The translations under genes were made by a program, and so were the position numbers. A stretch of DNA of 64,000 nt. Source: Symsagittifera roscoffensis (Eukaryota > Xenacoelomorpha > Acoela > Convolutidae). The notes under the pieces were generated by a model. The model was given only the letters and a program-made list of their open reading frames with translations, was not told where the DNA came from and did no database searches. Shown here one piece after another: positions 42,798 through 57,700 of the stretch. Numbering within the stretch: the stretch's first letter is position 1; every line of letters begins with the position of its first letter. The stretch spans positions 34,601,301 to 34,665,300 of the forward strand of contig NC_087066.1 of assembly GCF_963678635.1 (NCBI RefSeq). Reading direction: 5' to 3'.

Positions 42798-45700
42798 CTG
42801 TGAATAAGAGAAATGATATTCAACATGTCAGAAGAAGTTTTCTGTTGGGTATTACTCTTATCTTCTTGTAAAATTTCAATTATCGGGTGAAACAGGTGCA
42901 TAGATAGCGCAAATCTAGAATTCATCAAAAGGGGCTATCAACGAATTTCATTAAACTTTGACGATCAAGGTCCTCCCTCAAAAGCTCGTGTATATTAATG
43001 CCACAAGTGTGTGGAAAAATTTTGCAGTTGATCCGCCAAAACGAATGTCCTAAAATAGTAGTAGGAGTCGAGTACCTGAAGGGGGGAGAGACGACCCTTT
43101 GCTAATATCGCCCTGAATTAAAAAATGGTACGGTTTTTCACTTAAAAAATCTATGTATAAGTATTCACCAGAATTTGAAATATATCATTTCATTGACATT
43201 CTTTTTGGCATGCAAAAAATTCAGTGTTAAAAAGTCGAATCCTGTGATTGAAAACTGCTAATCGCACTCAAAGATTAAGATTACCTGTTTTAATGCCGAG
43301 GTTTTTGTGTTTCTTCTCCCCTATCAGAAGCTGTGTCTTTGGGATATCGACTGATTGTGCCCTAAAGCCTAAATGTAAAAAGCAATGATAACGAACAGAG
43401 TATAGATATATGGATTTAAGGTCTTGTAAGTCAAAACGTCGCAATAAACGGTATTTCTCAGTAAATTAATTTTTTGAAAACTGACAGGCGTTACTCCAAA
43501 AGCCTCAGTCAATGCTTTTTGGACTTTGTAAAGCCAAATAGCAGTTTGCTCTTCGGAGCATTGGCTCTAAAAACAAAAAACACAGTATTTATTTGGTTTT
43601 AAAGTAAATATAACTTAATTGGCAGCTTCTACACTGAGAGTCCGCATACCGGCTTCCTTGTATGAGTCGAACTGGTCGCACAGCCTGTTGCCTTCCGTGG
43701 ATGCTCTGGCCAGGGCAGTGCGGCAGTTTCGGATCCTCTTCTGGATTATCTGGTTTCTCAAATACTGATCGGCCTACAATTAAACACGTGTGGAAAACCG
43801 CAACAGACAAACCTGCTTTGTTTATATCTTGGCAAAATCAAATCAAAAGTTGTCGTAGAAATTGAAGTTTTTTTTCTTTTGAAGAAGACTGTGTCGATGA
43901 ACTGTGAATTTATAATAATAATAATCATAATAAATTGTTTCCAAACGATATCTAGTTACAAAGTTATTTATAAAAATTTATAAATACAAATTAGAATCGT
44001 TCGGGAGAACACCATTAAGCCAACAAGGCCCGTTATTGTGTAGGTGAAGTGTTTTGAATGGATAATTAGATGAATTTGACTGACCTTAACGTCTGCATCA
44101 GTTCCTACGAAGTTGGCCTCTGTCTTCCTGTGGCAATTGAATTTGACCAATCTGTCGTCGGTGAGCAACCGTCTATCTTCTGGTCTTGGCAGGTATTTGT
44201 GGGCCGCTATCAGTCTCCGGTAGAAGTTGGTCTTCTCTGGGTTCATCACTGGTCCTCCTTCTGAACCCATCAACATACTGGTCCTGTGACTCAGTCTGTC
44301 TATTTCTCTGTCTGAGAGGTGACTGTGAACTGTGGCAGGGATGTTTTCTAGAAACAAGTCACTCACAATTCACGATTTTTTTCTCTGTTTTCAATTTCAT
44401 TTTCCCTTTTTCTCCAATCACGAATTTCCAAGAAAACAGTTCGTGATCATATCAATCACATTATTAATGTAGGCTACTTAAGTTCCAAAATTTAGCATGA
44501 AGTTTGAATCCTTTGTTATGGACGTATATTTTCTTTTGAACGGTCTTCATGCTACACATTGAAAACATTGGTTGCACAGTTTTTCAGCGATCAAATTGTT
44601 ATTCGTGTGAAGCCGACATCAGAAGCAGGGAATGATCAATACTTTCACTTCAAAGGTTCCTACCAGAGCGCATTTAGGGGTCTGGGTAGGTCTTTATAGC
44701 CCCCCTCCTCCGTCAGGGATTCAACGCTCTCCTTTGGTTCTCTACATCCTTTTCGGTTGACCGGTACTAAAAAACTTTCAATAGTAGATCAAAGGGAAAG
44801 GGACCTTGTGGGTGAGAGGTCGAATCCCCCAGGGGGAGCGTATGCACCTTAGCCCTTACCTCATCTTCCTCCCCCCCACGCTGAATCCACTCCTGGCTAC
44901 AACTCACACTTGAACTCCCGGCTCCCGTCCTGGAGTCGGGTTCTTTTTTTTTCTTACCCTTCGACATCGCGCGAATATGAACTCTATAGTTCATATCGCA
45001 ACCAGTGTTTTCAATTTTAAGTCTGACGATCGTTCGTCTATACATCAGCAACAGTAGATGAACATAATTAGGGAATAAGTATGTCTGCTTTGAATAAAGT
45101 CAAAGACCCCAAACTCCCCATTGAAACACTGTGTGATCAAAGTACTTACCCTGACTATTCTTCTCCGAATTGAAAAAACTGTTGAAGAAAGAAGATATAG
45201 TTATCATAAGTTAGTTTATCTTCTCGTTTGTTAAAATTTGTTAAAATTTCTCACCCAGATTTGTTAAAATTTCTCACCCAGATAGGCGTACTGTCGAGAG
45301 AACTGTCTCATCTGGTTCTTAAATGCGTGCTCTTTGTCGTGTCGGCATCTGCTCAGGTGTTTAGTCATCACTGAAAACCGATTGGCCACTCTGAAAACGA
45401 ACCAAATGGCAATTATGTCGAAGTAAAAACAATCACATCCAAAAAAATGTTTTACCAAATATTTTGCAAAAAAAAGCAGAAAAAAAATCAGTTCGAATTG
45501 TTGTCCGGTACCTAATCTCGTGACTCAAATTACCTATCGTAACTCAACATTCCCAGTGAAAAAAAAAACGAATTGATTACATGGGGTCTTAATAGGAAGT
45601 GAAAATGAATTCAATTAGTCAACAAAGATGCACGTGTTTAGTTCCAGCTATCCGATGGAAATGAGCTGCAAAGGAAACGTAGGAGCCACTAATTTGCCTT

Positions 45701-48700
45701 AACGATTGTGTTCATGGGCATTTGATTCAAGGAAACTCAAAAATTATAAGACGTTTCTATTTGCTGCCTGAAAACCATAACAAAAGCTAAGGGCACATGG
45801 AAAAAGTAGTCGCAAACTTTCTAATTGGAGATCAACACTTAAAATTTACACAACATCATTTTCAAGCAGTAAATTATCCCATCAACTTGATTTTTAAGCT
45901 ATATGTCCAATATTTTTTCCATAGAAACAAGCAACAAAAAAATCTTCGACTAAAGTCAATTCAAAACAAGAACAATGATAGCCAGCTGCTGTGCAAGTAG
46001 CACAGAATATTCCTACCAGAGAAGTTTGCATCATGAAGTTAAAGATTTCAAGGAATGTTTACTCGATGTTTTCTTCTAAGTTAAATGGCAATAACGTTGC
46101 AAAAAGGTAGGAACAATGGCTAAACAGTCTAAGGTTTGCGCCATATGATTTGCTCTCCCAGCAATTGCTGTAGTTTTGTCTAAAAATAACGGAAACTTTC
46201 AGACGAGTGTTTCTAAACAGTGGAACAAATACTTGATTTTTTGTTCCGAACCTTGAAAATGGGGAGGAACTCTGTAGTCGGGTGTTTTAGTTTTTTTATT
46301 ATTATTTTTTGTTTTCCACGCAAAATCAGCTACCCTTAGATAATACTCAGAATGGGTCGAACGATATATCATATTAAAGTCCTTACAGTCGTGATTCGAT
46401 TGAAATTTAAAAGTTTTAGACACTTTTTCCTCAATGTTGAGAAAAAATTGGTTTAACAATTTTGATTGTTGGTCTAGAGTTCGAATCGAAAACTAGAAAA
46501 AGTTCAAAACATTTCTGCAAAAAAATTTTTGAAATGTTTTTAAATGATTTTACTATTTTTTCCCGCTTTTTTTTGTTAATTTAAAAAAAATGTTTTCCAG
46601 TAGGCTGATATAACTATCACTGTCGAATAAACCTAATTTCTATTATTTGTTCAGATCTTTTCATCAACCCGCTGAAAAATGGACTCTAATTTGAATAACA
46701 TTTTTTAAGACTATGATCACAACATTTTGTGCTACTTGCTCAGTAACCGGCTATTCTTGTTTTACTTTGGCCGGTTACTGCAAGTTATGACCAAGAGTGT
46801 TCTAATATATTAATATGTTTATCGCCTATGAGCTTTTTTTGAACTAGTCAAAAAGAAGCGATAAAAAATTTATGCAAAAAGGTCTGAAAAACCTGCCTGA
46901 AAATCCAGGTGCGGCCCAAAGATATCAAGTATGATGTATCATGTATCTTGTGATGATTTAACATTCTAGATACTTTATGATATAAAGTATAATTGAGTCC
47001 TAAACTAAGCGAAGAGGTAACTGAAGGAACTATTTTCTTTTTCATCACTTCAATAAATTTTGAAAAAATTAAACAAAAAAAAATAAACAAATTTTTGTGC
47101 TTTAAGAAAATTATATTTTTTAACCAAAGAGCGCTTAATTTGGCACTCTTTACCCTAATCAGAAAAATAAATTGGACAATATGTCGTTTTTTTTGTAGTT
47201 TAAGCCTGCAGATATTGGAAAAAAATTTAAAAAAATCTTTATCTGATACCTCGAAGAATGAAAAACAAAATAATTTTAGATACTGCGCACCAGAGGCGGA
47301 TATACGGTTTTTTCGACGAGGGGCGGACTTTCGAAATTTTTAGAAAATTTTGTTGACCTTTTTTTCAGGTCGATCAAATGGTTTCTTGAGGTCTCCTAAA
47401 TCACTAAAAGGACCCTTTTTTGACCAAACTTTCTGCGCCGCAGCCATTTGTTTTGTAAAAAAGACAGGCCAAAAATTCCGTTTTTGGGTTTTTTGAATGT
47501 TTTGTTTGACTAAAAAGTTGCGTTTTTTCGGCGCGCGCTCCCTGACAAAATTAGCACATAATGCCGCCGTAAAATTTTGGCGCCGAATCCGTAAGGGAAG
47601 GGTGGTAAATTGTCTGGAAACACCCCCAATCCTCACCCCACATTCGCCCCTGGCTGAGGACATAACTAACTTTTGAGTTTTTTCAATTACTAGGGAACGA
47701 GAAGTCTAGGGAACGAGAGTGTTTCTAAACAGTGGAACAAATACTTGATTTTTTGTTCCGAACCTTGAAAATGGGAAGGAACTCTGTAGTCGGGTGTTTT
47801 AGTTTTTTATTATTATTTTTTGTTTTCCACGCAAAATCAGCTACCCTTAGATAATACTCAGAATGGGTCGAACGATATATCATATTAAAGTCCTTACAGT
47901 CGTGATTCGATTGAAGTTTAAAAGTTTTAGACACTTTTTCCTCAATGTTGAGAAAAAATCGGTTTAACAATTTTGATTGTTGGTCTAGAGTTCGAATCGA
48001 AAACTAGAAAAAGTTCAAAACATTTCTGCAAAAAAATTTTTGAAAAGTTTTTAAATGATTTTACTATTTTTTCCCGCTTTTTTTTGTTAATTTAAAAAAA
48101 ATGTTTTCCAGTAGGCTGATATAACTATCAATGTCGAATAAACCTAATTTCTATTATTTGTTCAGATCTTTTCATCAACCCGCTGAAAAATGGACTCTAA
48201 TTTGAATAACATTTTTTAAGACTATGATCACAACATTTTGTGCTACTTGCTCAGTAACCGGCTATTCTTGTTTTACTTTGGCCGGTTACTGCAAGTTATG
48301 ACCAAGAGTTTTCTAATATATTAATATGTTTATCGCCTATGAGCTTTTTTTGAACTAGTCAAAAAGAAGCGATAAAAAGTTTATGCAAAAAGGTCTGAAA
48401 AACCTGCCTGAAAATCCAGGTGCGGCCCAAAGATATCAAGTATGATGTATCATGTATCTTGTGATGATTTAAGATACTAGATACTTTATGATATAAAGTA
48501 TAATTGAGTCCTAAACTAAGCGAAGAGGTAACTGAAGGAACTATTTTCTTTTTCATCACTTCAATAAATTTTGAAAAAAGTAAACAAAAAAAATAAACAA
48601 ATTTTTGTGCTTTAAGAAAATTATATTTTTTAACCAAAGAGCTTAATTTGGCACTCTTTACCCTAATCAGAAAAATTAATTGGACAATATGTCGTTTTTT

Positions 48701-51700
48701 TTGTAGTTTAAGCCAGCAGATATTGGAAAAAAGTTTTAAAAAATCTTTATCTGATACCTCGAAGAATGAAAAACAAAATAATTTTAGATACTGCGGACCA
48801 GAGGCGGATCTACGGTTTTTTCGACGAGGGGCGGACTTTCGAAATTTTTAGAAAATTTAGTTGACCTTTTTTTCAGGTCGATCAAATGGTTTCTTGAGGT
48901 CTCCTAAATCACTAAAAGGACCCTTTTTTGACCAAACTTTCTGCGCCGCAGCCATTTTTTTTGTAAAAAAGACAGGCTAAAAATTCCGTTTTTGGGTTTT
49001 TTGAGTGTTTTGTTTGACTAAAAAGTTGCGTTTTTTCGGCGCGCGCTCCCTGTCAAAATTAGCTCATAATGCCGCCGTAAAATTTTGGCGCCGAATCCGT
49101 AAGGGAAGGGTGGTAAATTGTTTGGAAACACCCCCAATCCTCACCCCACATTCGCCCCTGGCTGAGGACATAACTCACTTTTGAGTTTTTTCAATTACTA
49201 GGGAACGAGAAGTCTAGGGAACGAGAGTGTTTCTAAACAGTGGAACAAATACTTGATTTTTTGTTCCGAACCTTGAAAATGGGAAGGAGCTCTGTAGTCG
49301 GGTGTTTTAGTTTTTTATTATTATTTTTTGTTTTCCACGCAAAATCAGCTACCCTTAGATAATACTCAGAATGGGTCGAACGATATATCATATTAAAGTC
49401 CTTACAGTCGTGATTCGATTGAAATTTAAAAGTTTTAGACACTTTTTCCTCAATGTTGAGAAAAAATCGGTTTAACAATTTTGATTGTTGGTCTAGAGTT
49501 CGAATCGAAAACTAGAAAAAGTTCAAAACATTTCTGCAAAAAAAAATTTGAAAAGTTTTTAAATGATTTTACTATTTTTTCCCGCTTTTTTTTTGTTAAT
49601 TTAAAAAAAAATGTTTTCCAGTAGGCTGATATAACTATCAATGTCGAATAAACCTAATTTCTATTATTTGTTCAGATCTTTTCATCAACCCGCTGAAAAA
49701 TGGACTCTAATTTGAATAACATTTTTAAGACTATGATCACAAAATTTTGTGCTACTTGCTCAGTAACCGGCTATTCTTGTTTTACTTGGGCCGGTTACTG
49801 CAAGTTATGACCAAGGGTTTTCTAATATATTAATATGTTTATCGCCTATGAGCTTTTTTTGAACTAGTGGTGCGGCCCAAAGATATCAAGTATGATGTAT
49901 CATGTATCTTGTGATGATTTAAGATACTAGATACTTTATGATATAAAGTATAATTGAGTCCTAAACTAAGCGAAGAGGTAACTGAAGGAACTATTTTCTT
50001 TTTCATCACTTCAATAAATTTTGAAAAAAGTAAACAAAAAAAAATAAACAAATTTTTGTGCTTTAAGAAAATTATATTTTTTAACCAAAGAGCTTAATTT
50101 GGCACTCTTTACCCTAATCAGAAAAATAAATTGGACAATATGTCGTTTTTTTTGTAGTTTAAGCCAGCAGATATTGGAAAAAAATTTAAAAAAATCTTTA
50201 TCTGATACCTCGAAGAATGAAAAACAAAATAATTCAAGATACTGCGGACCAGAGGCGGATCTACGGTTTTTTCGACGAGGGGCGGACTTTCGAAATTTTT
50301 AGAAAATTTAGTTGACCTTTTTTTCAGGTCGATCAAATGGTTTCTTGAGGTCTCCTAAATCACTAAAAGGACCCTTTTTTGACCAAACTTTCTGCGCCGC
50401 AGCCATTTTTTTTGTAAAAAAGACAGGCCAAAAATTCCGTTTTTGGGTTTTTTGAGTGTTTTGTTTGACTAAAAAGTTGCGTTTTTTCGGCGCGCGCTCC
50501 CTGTCAAAATTAGCTCATAATGCCGCCGTAAAATTTTGGCGCCGAATCCGTAAGGGAAGGGTGGTAAATTGTTTGGAAACACCCCCAATCCTCACCCCAC
50601 ATTCGCCCCTGGCTGAGGACATAACTCACTTTTGAGTTTTTTCAATTACTAGGGAACGAGAAGTCTAGGGAACGAGAGTGTTTCTAAACAGTGGAACAAA
50701 TACTTGATTTTTTGTTCCGAACCTTGAAAATGGGAAGGAACTCTGTAGTCGGGTGTTTTAGTTTTTTATTATTATTTTTTGTTTTCCACGCAAAATCAGC
50801 TACCCTTAGATAATACTCAGAATGGGTCGAACGATATATCATATTAAAGTCCTTACAGTCGTGATTCGATTGAAATTTAAAAGTTTTAGACACTTTTTCC
50901 TCAATGTTGAGAAAAAATTGGTTTAACAATTTTGATTGTTGGTCTAGAGTTCGAATCGAAAACTAGAAAAAGTTCAAAACATTTCTGCAAAAAAATTTTT
51001 GAAAAGTTTTTAAATGATTAACTATTTTTTCCCGCTTTTTTTGCTAATTTAAAAAAAAATGTTTTCCAGTAGGCTGATATAACTATCACTGTCGAATAAA
51101 CCTAATTTCTATTACTTGTTCAGATCTTTTCATCAACCCGCTGAAAAATGGACTCTAATTTGAATAACATTTTTTAAGACTATGATCAAAACATTTTGTG
51201 CTACTTGCTCAGTAACCGGCTATTCTTGTTTTACTTTGGCCGGTTACTGCAAGTTATGACCAAGAGTGTTCTAATATATTAATTTGTTTATCGCCTACGA
51301 GCTTTTTTTGAACTACTCAAAAAAAAGCGATAAAAAGTTTATGCAAAAAGGTCTGAAAAACCTGCCTGAAAATCCAGGTGCGGCCCAAAGATATCAAGTA
51401 TGATGTATCATGTATCTTGTGATGATTTAAGATACTAGATACTTTATGATATAAAGTATAATTGAGTCCTAAACTAAGCGAAGAGGTAACTGAAGGAACT
51501 ATTTTCTTTTTCATCACTTCGATAAATTTTGAAAAAAGTAAACAAAAAAAAATAAACAAATTTTTGTGCTTTAAGAAAATTATATTTTTTAACCAAAGAG
51601 CTTAATTTGGCACTCTTTACCCTAATCAGAAAAATAAATTGGACAATATGTCGTTTTTTTTGTAGTTTAAGCCAGCAGATATTGGAAAAAAATTTAAAAA

Positions 51701-54700
51701 AATCTTTATCTGATACCTCGAAGAATGAAAAACAAAATAATTTAAGATACTGCGGACCAGAGGCGGATCTACGGTTTTTTCGACGAGGGGCGGACTTTCG
51801 AAATTTTTAGAAAATTTAGTTGACCTTTTTTTCAGGTCGATCAAATGGTTTCTTGAGGTCTCCTAAATCACTAAAAGGACCCTTTTTTGACCAAACTTTC
51901 TGCGCCGCAGCCATTTTTTTTGTAAAAAAGACAGGCCAAAAATTCCGTTTTTGGGTTTTTTGAATGTTTTGTTTGACTAAAAAGTTGCGTTTTTTCGGCG
52001 CGCGCTCCCTGTCAAAATTAGCTCATAATGCCGCCGTAAAATTTTGGCGCCGAATCCGTAAGGGAAGGGTGGTAAATTGTTTGGAAACACCCCCAATCCT
52101 CACCCCACATTCGCCCCTGGCTGAGGACATAACTCACTTTTGAGTTTTTTCAATTACTAGGGAACGAGAAGTCTAGGGAACGAGAGTGTTTCTAAACAGT
52201 GGAACAAATACTTGATTTTTTGTTCCGAACCTTGAAAATGGGAAGGAACTCTGTAGTCGGGTGTTTTAGTTTTTTATTATTATTTTTTGTTTTCCACGCA
52301 AAATCAGCTACCCTTAGATAATACTCAGAATGGGTCGAACGATATATCATAATAAAGTCCTTACAGTCGTGATTCGATTGAAATTTAAAAGTTTTAGACA
52401 CTTTTTCCTCAATGTTGAGATAAAATCGGTTTAACAATTTTGATTGTTGGTCTAGAGTTCGAATCGAAAACTAGAAAAAGTTCAAAACATTTCTGCAAAA
52501 AAATTTTTGAAAAGTTTTTAAATGATTTTACTATTTTTTCCCGCTTTTTTTTGTTAATTTAAAAAAAAATGTTTTCCAGTAGGCTGATATAACTATCACT
52601 GTCGAATAAACCTAATTTCTATTACTTGTTCAGATCTTTTCATCAACCCGCTAAAAATGGACTCTTATTTGAATAACATTTTTTAAGACTATGATCACAA
52701 CATTTTGTGCTACTTGCTCAGTAACCGGCTATTCTTGTTTTACTTTGGCCGGTTACTGCAAGTTATGACCAAGAGTGTTCCAATATATTAATTTGTTTAT
52801 CGCCTATGAGCTTTTTTTGAACTACTCAAAAAAAAGCGATAAAAAGTTTATGCAAAAAGGTCTGAAAAACCTGCCTGAAAATCCAGGTTTGGCCCAAAGA
52901 TATCAAGTATGATGTATCATGTATCTTGTGATGATTTAAGATACTAGATACTTTATGATATAAAGTATAATTGAGTCCTAAACTAAGCGAAGAGGTAACT
53001 GAAGGAACTATTTTCTTTTTCATCACTTCAATAAATTTTGAAAAAAGTAAACAAAAAAAAATAAACAAATTTTTGTGCTTTAAGAAAATTATATTTTTTA
53101 ACCAAAGAGCTTAATTTGGCACTCTTTACCCTAATCAGAAAAATAAATTGGACAATATGTCGTTTTTTTTGTAGTTTAAGCCAGCAGATATTGGAAAAAA
53201 ATTTAAAAAAATCTTTATCTGATACCTCGAAGAATGAAAAACAAAATAATTTTAGATACTGCGGACCAGAGGCGGATCTACGGTTTTTTCGACGAGGGGC
53301 GGACTTTCGATATTTTTAGAAAATTTTGTTGACATTTTTTTCAGGTCGATCAAATGGTTTCTTGAGGTCTCCTAAATCACTAAAAGGACCCTTTTTTGAC
53401 CAAACTTTCTGCGCCGCAGCCATTTTTTTTGTAAAAAAGACAGGCCAAAAATTCCGTTTTTGGGTTTTTTGAATGTTTTGTTTGACTAAAAAGTTGCGTT
53501 TTTTTGGCGCGCGCTCCCTGTCAAAATTAGCACATAATGCCGCCGTAAAATTTTGGCGCCGAATCTGTAAGGGAAGGGTGGTAAATTGTCTGGAAACACC
53601 CCCAATCCTCACCCCACATTCGCCCCTGGCTGAGGACATAACTCACTTTTGAGTTTTTTCAATTACTAGGGAACGAGAAGTCTAGGGAACGAGAGTGTTT
53701 CTAAACAGTGGAACAAATACTTGATTTTTTGTTCCAAACCTTGAAAATAAGAAGGAACTCTGTAGTCGGGTGTTTTAGTTTTTTATTATGATTTTTTGTT
53801 TTCCACGCAAAATCAGCTACCCTTAGATAATACTCAGAATGGGTCAAACGATATATCATATTAAAGTCCTTACAGTCGTGATTCGATTGAAATTTAAAAG
53901 TTTTAGACACTTTTTCCTCAATGTTGAGAAAAAATCGGTTTATTAATTTTGATTGTTGGTCTAGAGTTTGAATCGAAAACTAGAAAAAGTTCAAAACATT
54001 TCTGCAAAAAAATTTTTGAAAAGTTTTTAAATGATTTTACTATTTTTTCCCGCTTTTTTTTTGTTAATTTAAAAAAATGTTTTCCAGTAGGCTGATATAA
54101 CTATCACTGTCGAATAAACCTAATTTCTATTATTTGTTCAGATCTTTTCATCAACCCGCTGAAAAATGGACTCTAATTTGAATAACATTTTTTAAGACTA
54201 TGATCACAACATTTTGTGCTACTTGCTCAGTAACCGGCTATTCTTGTTTTACTTTGGCCGGTTACTGCAAGTTATGACCAAGGGTGTTCTAATATATTAA
54301 TATGTTTATCGCCTATGAGCTTTTTTTGAACTAGTCAAAAAGAAGCGATAAAAAGTTTATGCAAAAAGGTCTGAAAAACCTGCCTGAAAATCCAGGTGCG
54401 GCCCAAAGATATCAAGTATGATGTATCATGTATCTTGTGATGATTTAAGATACTAGATACTTTATGATATAAAGTATAATTGAGTCCTAAACTAAGCGAA
54501 GAGGTAAGTGAAGGAACTATTTTCTTTTTCATCACTTCAATAAATTTTGAAAAAAGTAAACAAAAAAAAATAAACAAATTTTTGTGCTTTAAGAAAATTA
54601 TATTTTTTAACCAAAGAGCTTAATTTGGCACTCTTTACCCTGATCAAAAAAATAAATTGGACAATATGTCGTTTTTTTTGTAGTTTAAGCCAGCAGATAT

Positions 54701-57700
54701 TGGAAAAAAATTTAAAAAAATCTTTATCTGATACCTCGAAGAATGAAAAACAAAATAATTTAAGATACTGCGGACCAGAGGCGGATCTACGGTTTTTTCG
54801 ACGAGGGGCGGACTTTCGAAATTTTTAGAAAATTTAGTTGACCTTTTTTTCAGGTCGATCAAATGGTTTCTTGAGGTCTCCTAAATCACTAAAAGGACCC
54901 TTTTTTGACCAAACTTTCTGCGCCGCAGCCATTTTTTTTGTAAAAAAGACAGGCCAAAAATTCCGTTTTTGGGTTTTTTGAATGTTTTGTTTGACTAAAA
55001 AGTTGCGTTTTTTCGGCGCGCGCTCCCTGTCAAAATTAGCTCATAATGCCGCCGTAAAATTTTGGCGCCGAATCCGTAAGGGAAGGGTGGTAAATTGTTT
55101 GGAAACACCCCCAATCCTCACCCCACATTCGCACCTGGCTGAGGACATAACTCACTTTTGAATTTTTTCAATTACTAGGGAACGAGAAGTCTAGGGAACG
55201 AGAGTGTTTCTAAACAGTGGAACAAATACTTGATTTTTTGTTCCGAACCTTGAAAATGGGAAGGAACTCTGTAGTCGGGTGTTTTAGTTTTTTATTATTA
55301 ATTTTTGATTTCCACGCAAAATCAGCTACCCTTAGATAATACTCAGAATGGGTCGAACGATATATCATATTAAAGTCCTTACAGTCGTGATTCGATTGAA
55401 ATTTAAAAGTTTTAGACACTTTTTCCTCAATGTTGAGAAAAAATCGGTTTAACAATTTTGATTGTTGGTCTAGAGTTCGAATCGAAAACTAGAAAAAGTT
55501 CAAAACATTTCTGCAAAAAAATTTTTGAAAAGTTTTTAAATGATTTTACTATTTTTTCCCGCTTTTTTTGTTAATTTAAAAAAAAATGTTTTCCAGTAGG
55601 CTGATATAACTATCACTGTCGAATAAACCTAATTTCTATTACTTGTTCAGATCTTTTCATCAACCCGCTGAAAAATGGACTCTAATTTGAATAACATTTT
55701 TTAAGACTATGATCACAACATTTTGTGCTACTTGCTCAGTAACCGGCTATTCTTGTTTTACTTTGGCCGGTTACTGCAAGTTATGACCAAGAGTGTTCTA
55801 ATATATTAATTTGTTTATCGCCTATGAGCTTTTTTTGAACTACTCAAAAAAAAGCGATAAAAAGTTTATGCAAAAAGGTCTGAAAAACCTGCCTGAAAAT
55901 CCAGGTGCGGCCCAAAGATATCAAGTATGATGTATCATGTATCTTGTGATGATTTAAGATACTAGATACTTTATGATATAAAGTATAATTGAGTCCTAAA
56001 CTAAGCGAAAAGGTAATTGAAGGAACTATTTTCTTTTTCATCACTTCAATAAATTTTGAAAAAAGTAAACAAAAAAAAATAAACAAATTTTTGTGCTTTA
56101 AGAAAATTATATTTTTTAACCAAAGAGCTTAATTTGGCACTCTTTACCCTAATCAGAAAAATAAATTGGACAATATGTCGTTTTTTTGTAGTTTAAGCCA
56201 GCAGATATTGGAAAAAAATTTTAAAAAATCTTTATCTGATACCTCGAAGAATGAAAAACTAAATAATTTTAGATACTGCGGACCAGAGGCGGATCTACGG
56301 TTTTTTCGACGAGGAGCGGACTTTCGAAATTTTTAAAAAATTTTGTTGACCTTTTTTCAGGTCGATCAAATGGTTTCTTGAGGTCTCCTAAATCACTAAA
56401 AGGACCCTTTTTTGACCAAACTTTCTGCGCCGCAGCCATTTTTTTTGTAAAAAAGACAGGCCAAAAATTCCGTTTTTGGGTTTTTTGAATGTTTTGTTTG
56501 ACTAAAAAGTTGCGTTTTTTCGGCGTGCGCTCCCTGTCAAAATTAGCTCATAATGCCGCCGTAAAATTTTGGCGCCGAATCTGTAAGGGAAGGGTGGTAA
56601 ATTGTCTGGAAACACCCCCAATCCTCACCCCACATTCGCCCCTGGCTGAGGACATAACTCACTTTTGAGTTTTTTCAATTACTAGGGAACGAGAAGTCTA
56701 GGGAACGAGAGTGTTTCTAAACAGTGGAACAAATACTTGATTTTTTGTTCCGAACCTTGAAAATGGGGAGGAACTCTGTAGTCGGGTGTTTTAGTTTTTT
56801 ATTATTATTTTTTGTTTTCCACGCAAAATCAGCTACCCTTAGATAATACTCAGAATGGGTCGAGCGATATATCATATTAAAGTCCTTACAGTCGTGATTC
56901 GATTGAAATTTAAGAGTTTTAGACACTTTTTCCTCAATGTTGAGAAAAATCGGTTTAACAATTTTGATTGTTGGTCTAGAGTTCGAATCGAAAACTAGAA
57001 AAAGTTCAAAACATTTCTGCAAAAAAATTTTTGAAAAGTTTTTAAATGATTTTACTATTTTTTCCCGCTTTTTTTGTTAATTTAAAAAAAAATGTTTTCC
57101 AGTAGGCTGATATAACTATTACTGTCGAATAAACCTAATTTCTATTATTTGTTCAGATCTTTTCATCAACCCGCTGAAAAATGGACTCTAATTTGAATAA
57201 CCTTTTTTAAGACTATGATCACAACATTTTGTGCTACTTGCTCAGTAACCGGCTATTCTTGTTTTACTTTGGCCGGTTACTGCAAGTTATGACCAAGAGT
57301 GTTCTAATATATTAATTTGTTTATCGCCTATGAGCTTTTTTTGAACTACTCAAAAAAAAGCGATAAAAAGTTTATGCAAAAAGGTCTGAAAAACCTGCCT
57401 GAAAATCCAGGTGCGGCCCAAAGATATCAAGTATGATGTATCATGTATCTTGTGATGATTTAAGATACTAGATACTTTATGATATAAAGTATAATTGAGT
57501 CCTAAACTAAGCGAAGAGGTAAGTGAAGGAACTATTTTCTTTTTCATCACTTCAATAAATTTTGAAAAAAGTAAACAAAAAAAAATAAACAAATTTTTGT
57601 GCTTTAAGAAAATTATATTTTTTAACCAAAGAGCTTAATTTGGCACTCTTTACCCTAATCAGAAAAATAAATTCGACAATATGTCGTTTTTTTGTAGTTT

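Noticed and set aside
45150-45178. A 29-nt microexon (acceptor CAACAG, donor CAGG/GTAAGT) between exons 2 and 3 of the 322-residue gene
   Set aside because: Both sites look good, but including it breaks the phase with exon 3; exon 2 joins exon 3 directly in frame.
47340-47663. Repeated open frames of about 60-107 codons on both strands of each array unit
   Set aside because: They recur only because the unit recurs, overlap on opposite strands, are low in complexity and carry indels between units; several fall inside the embedded transposon.
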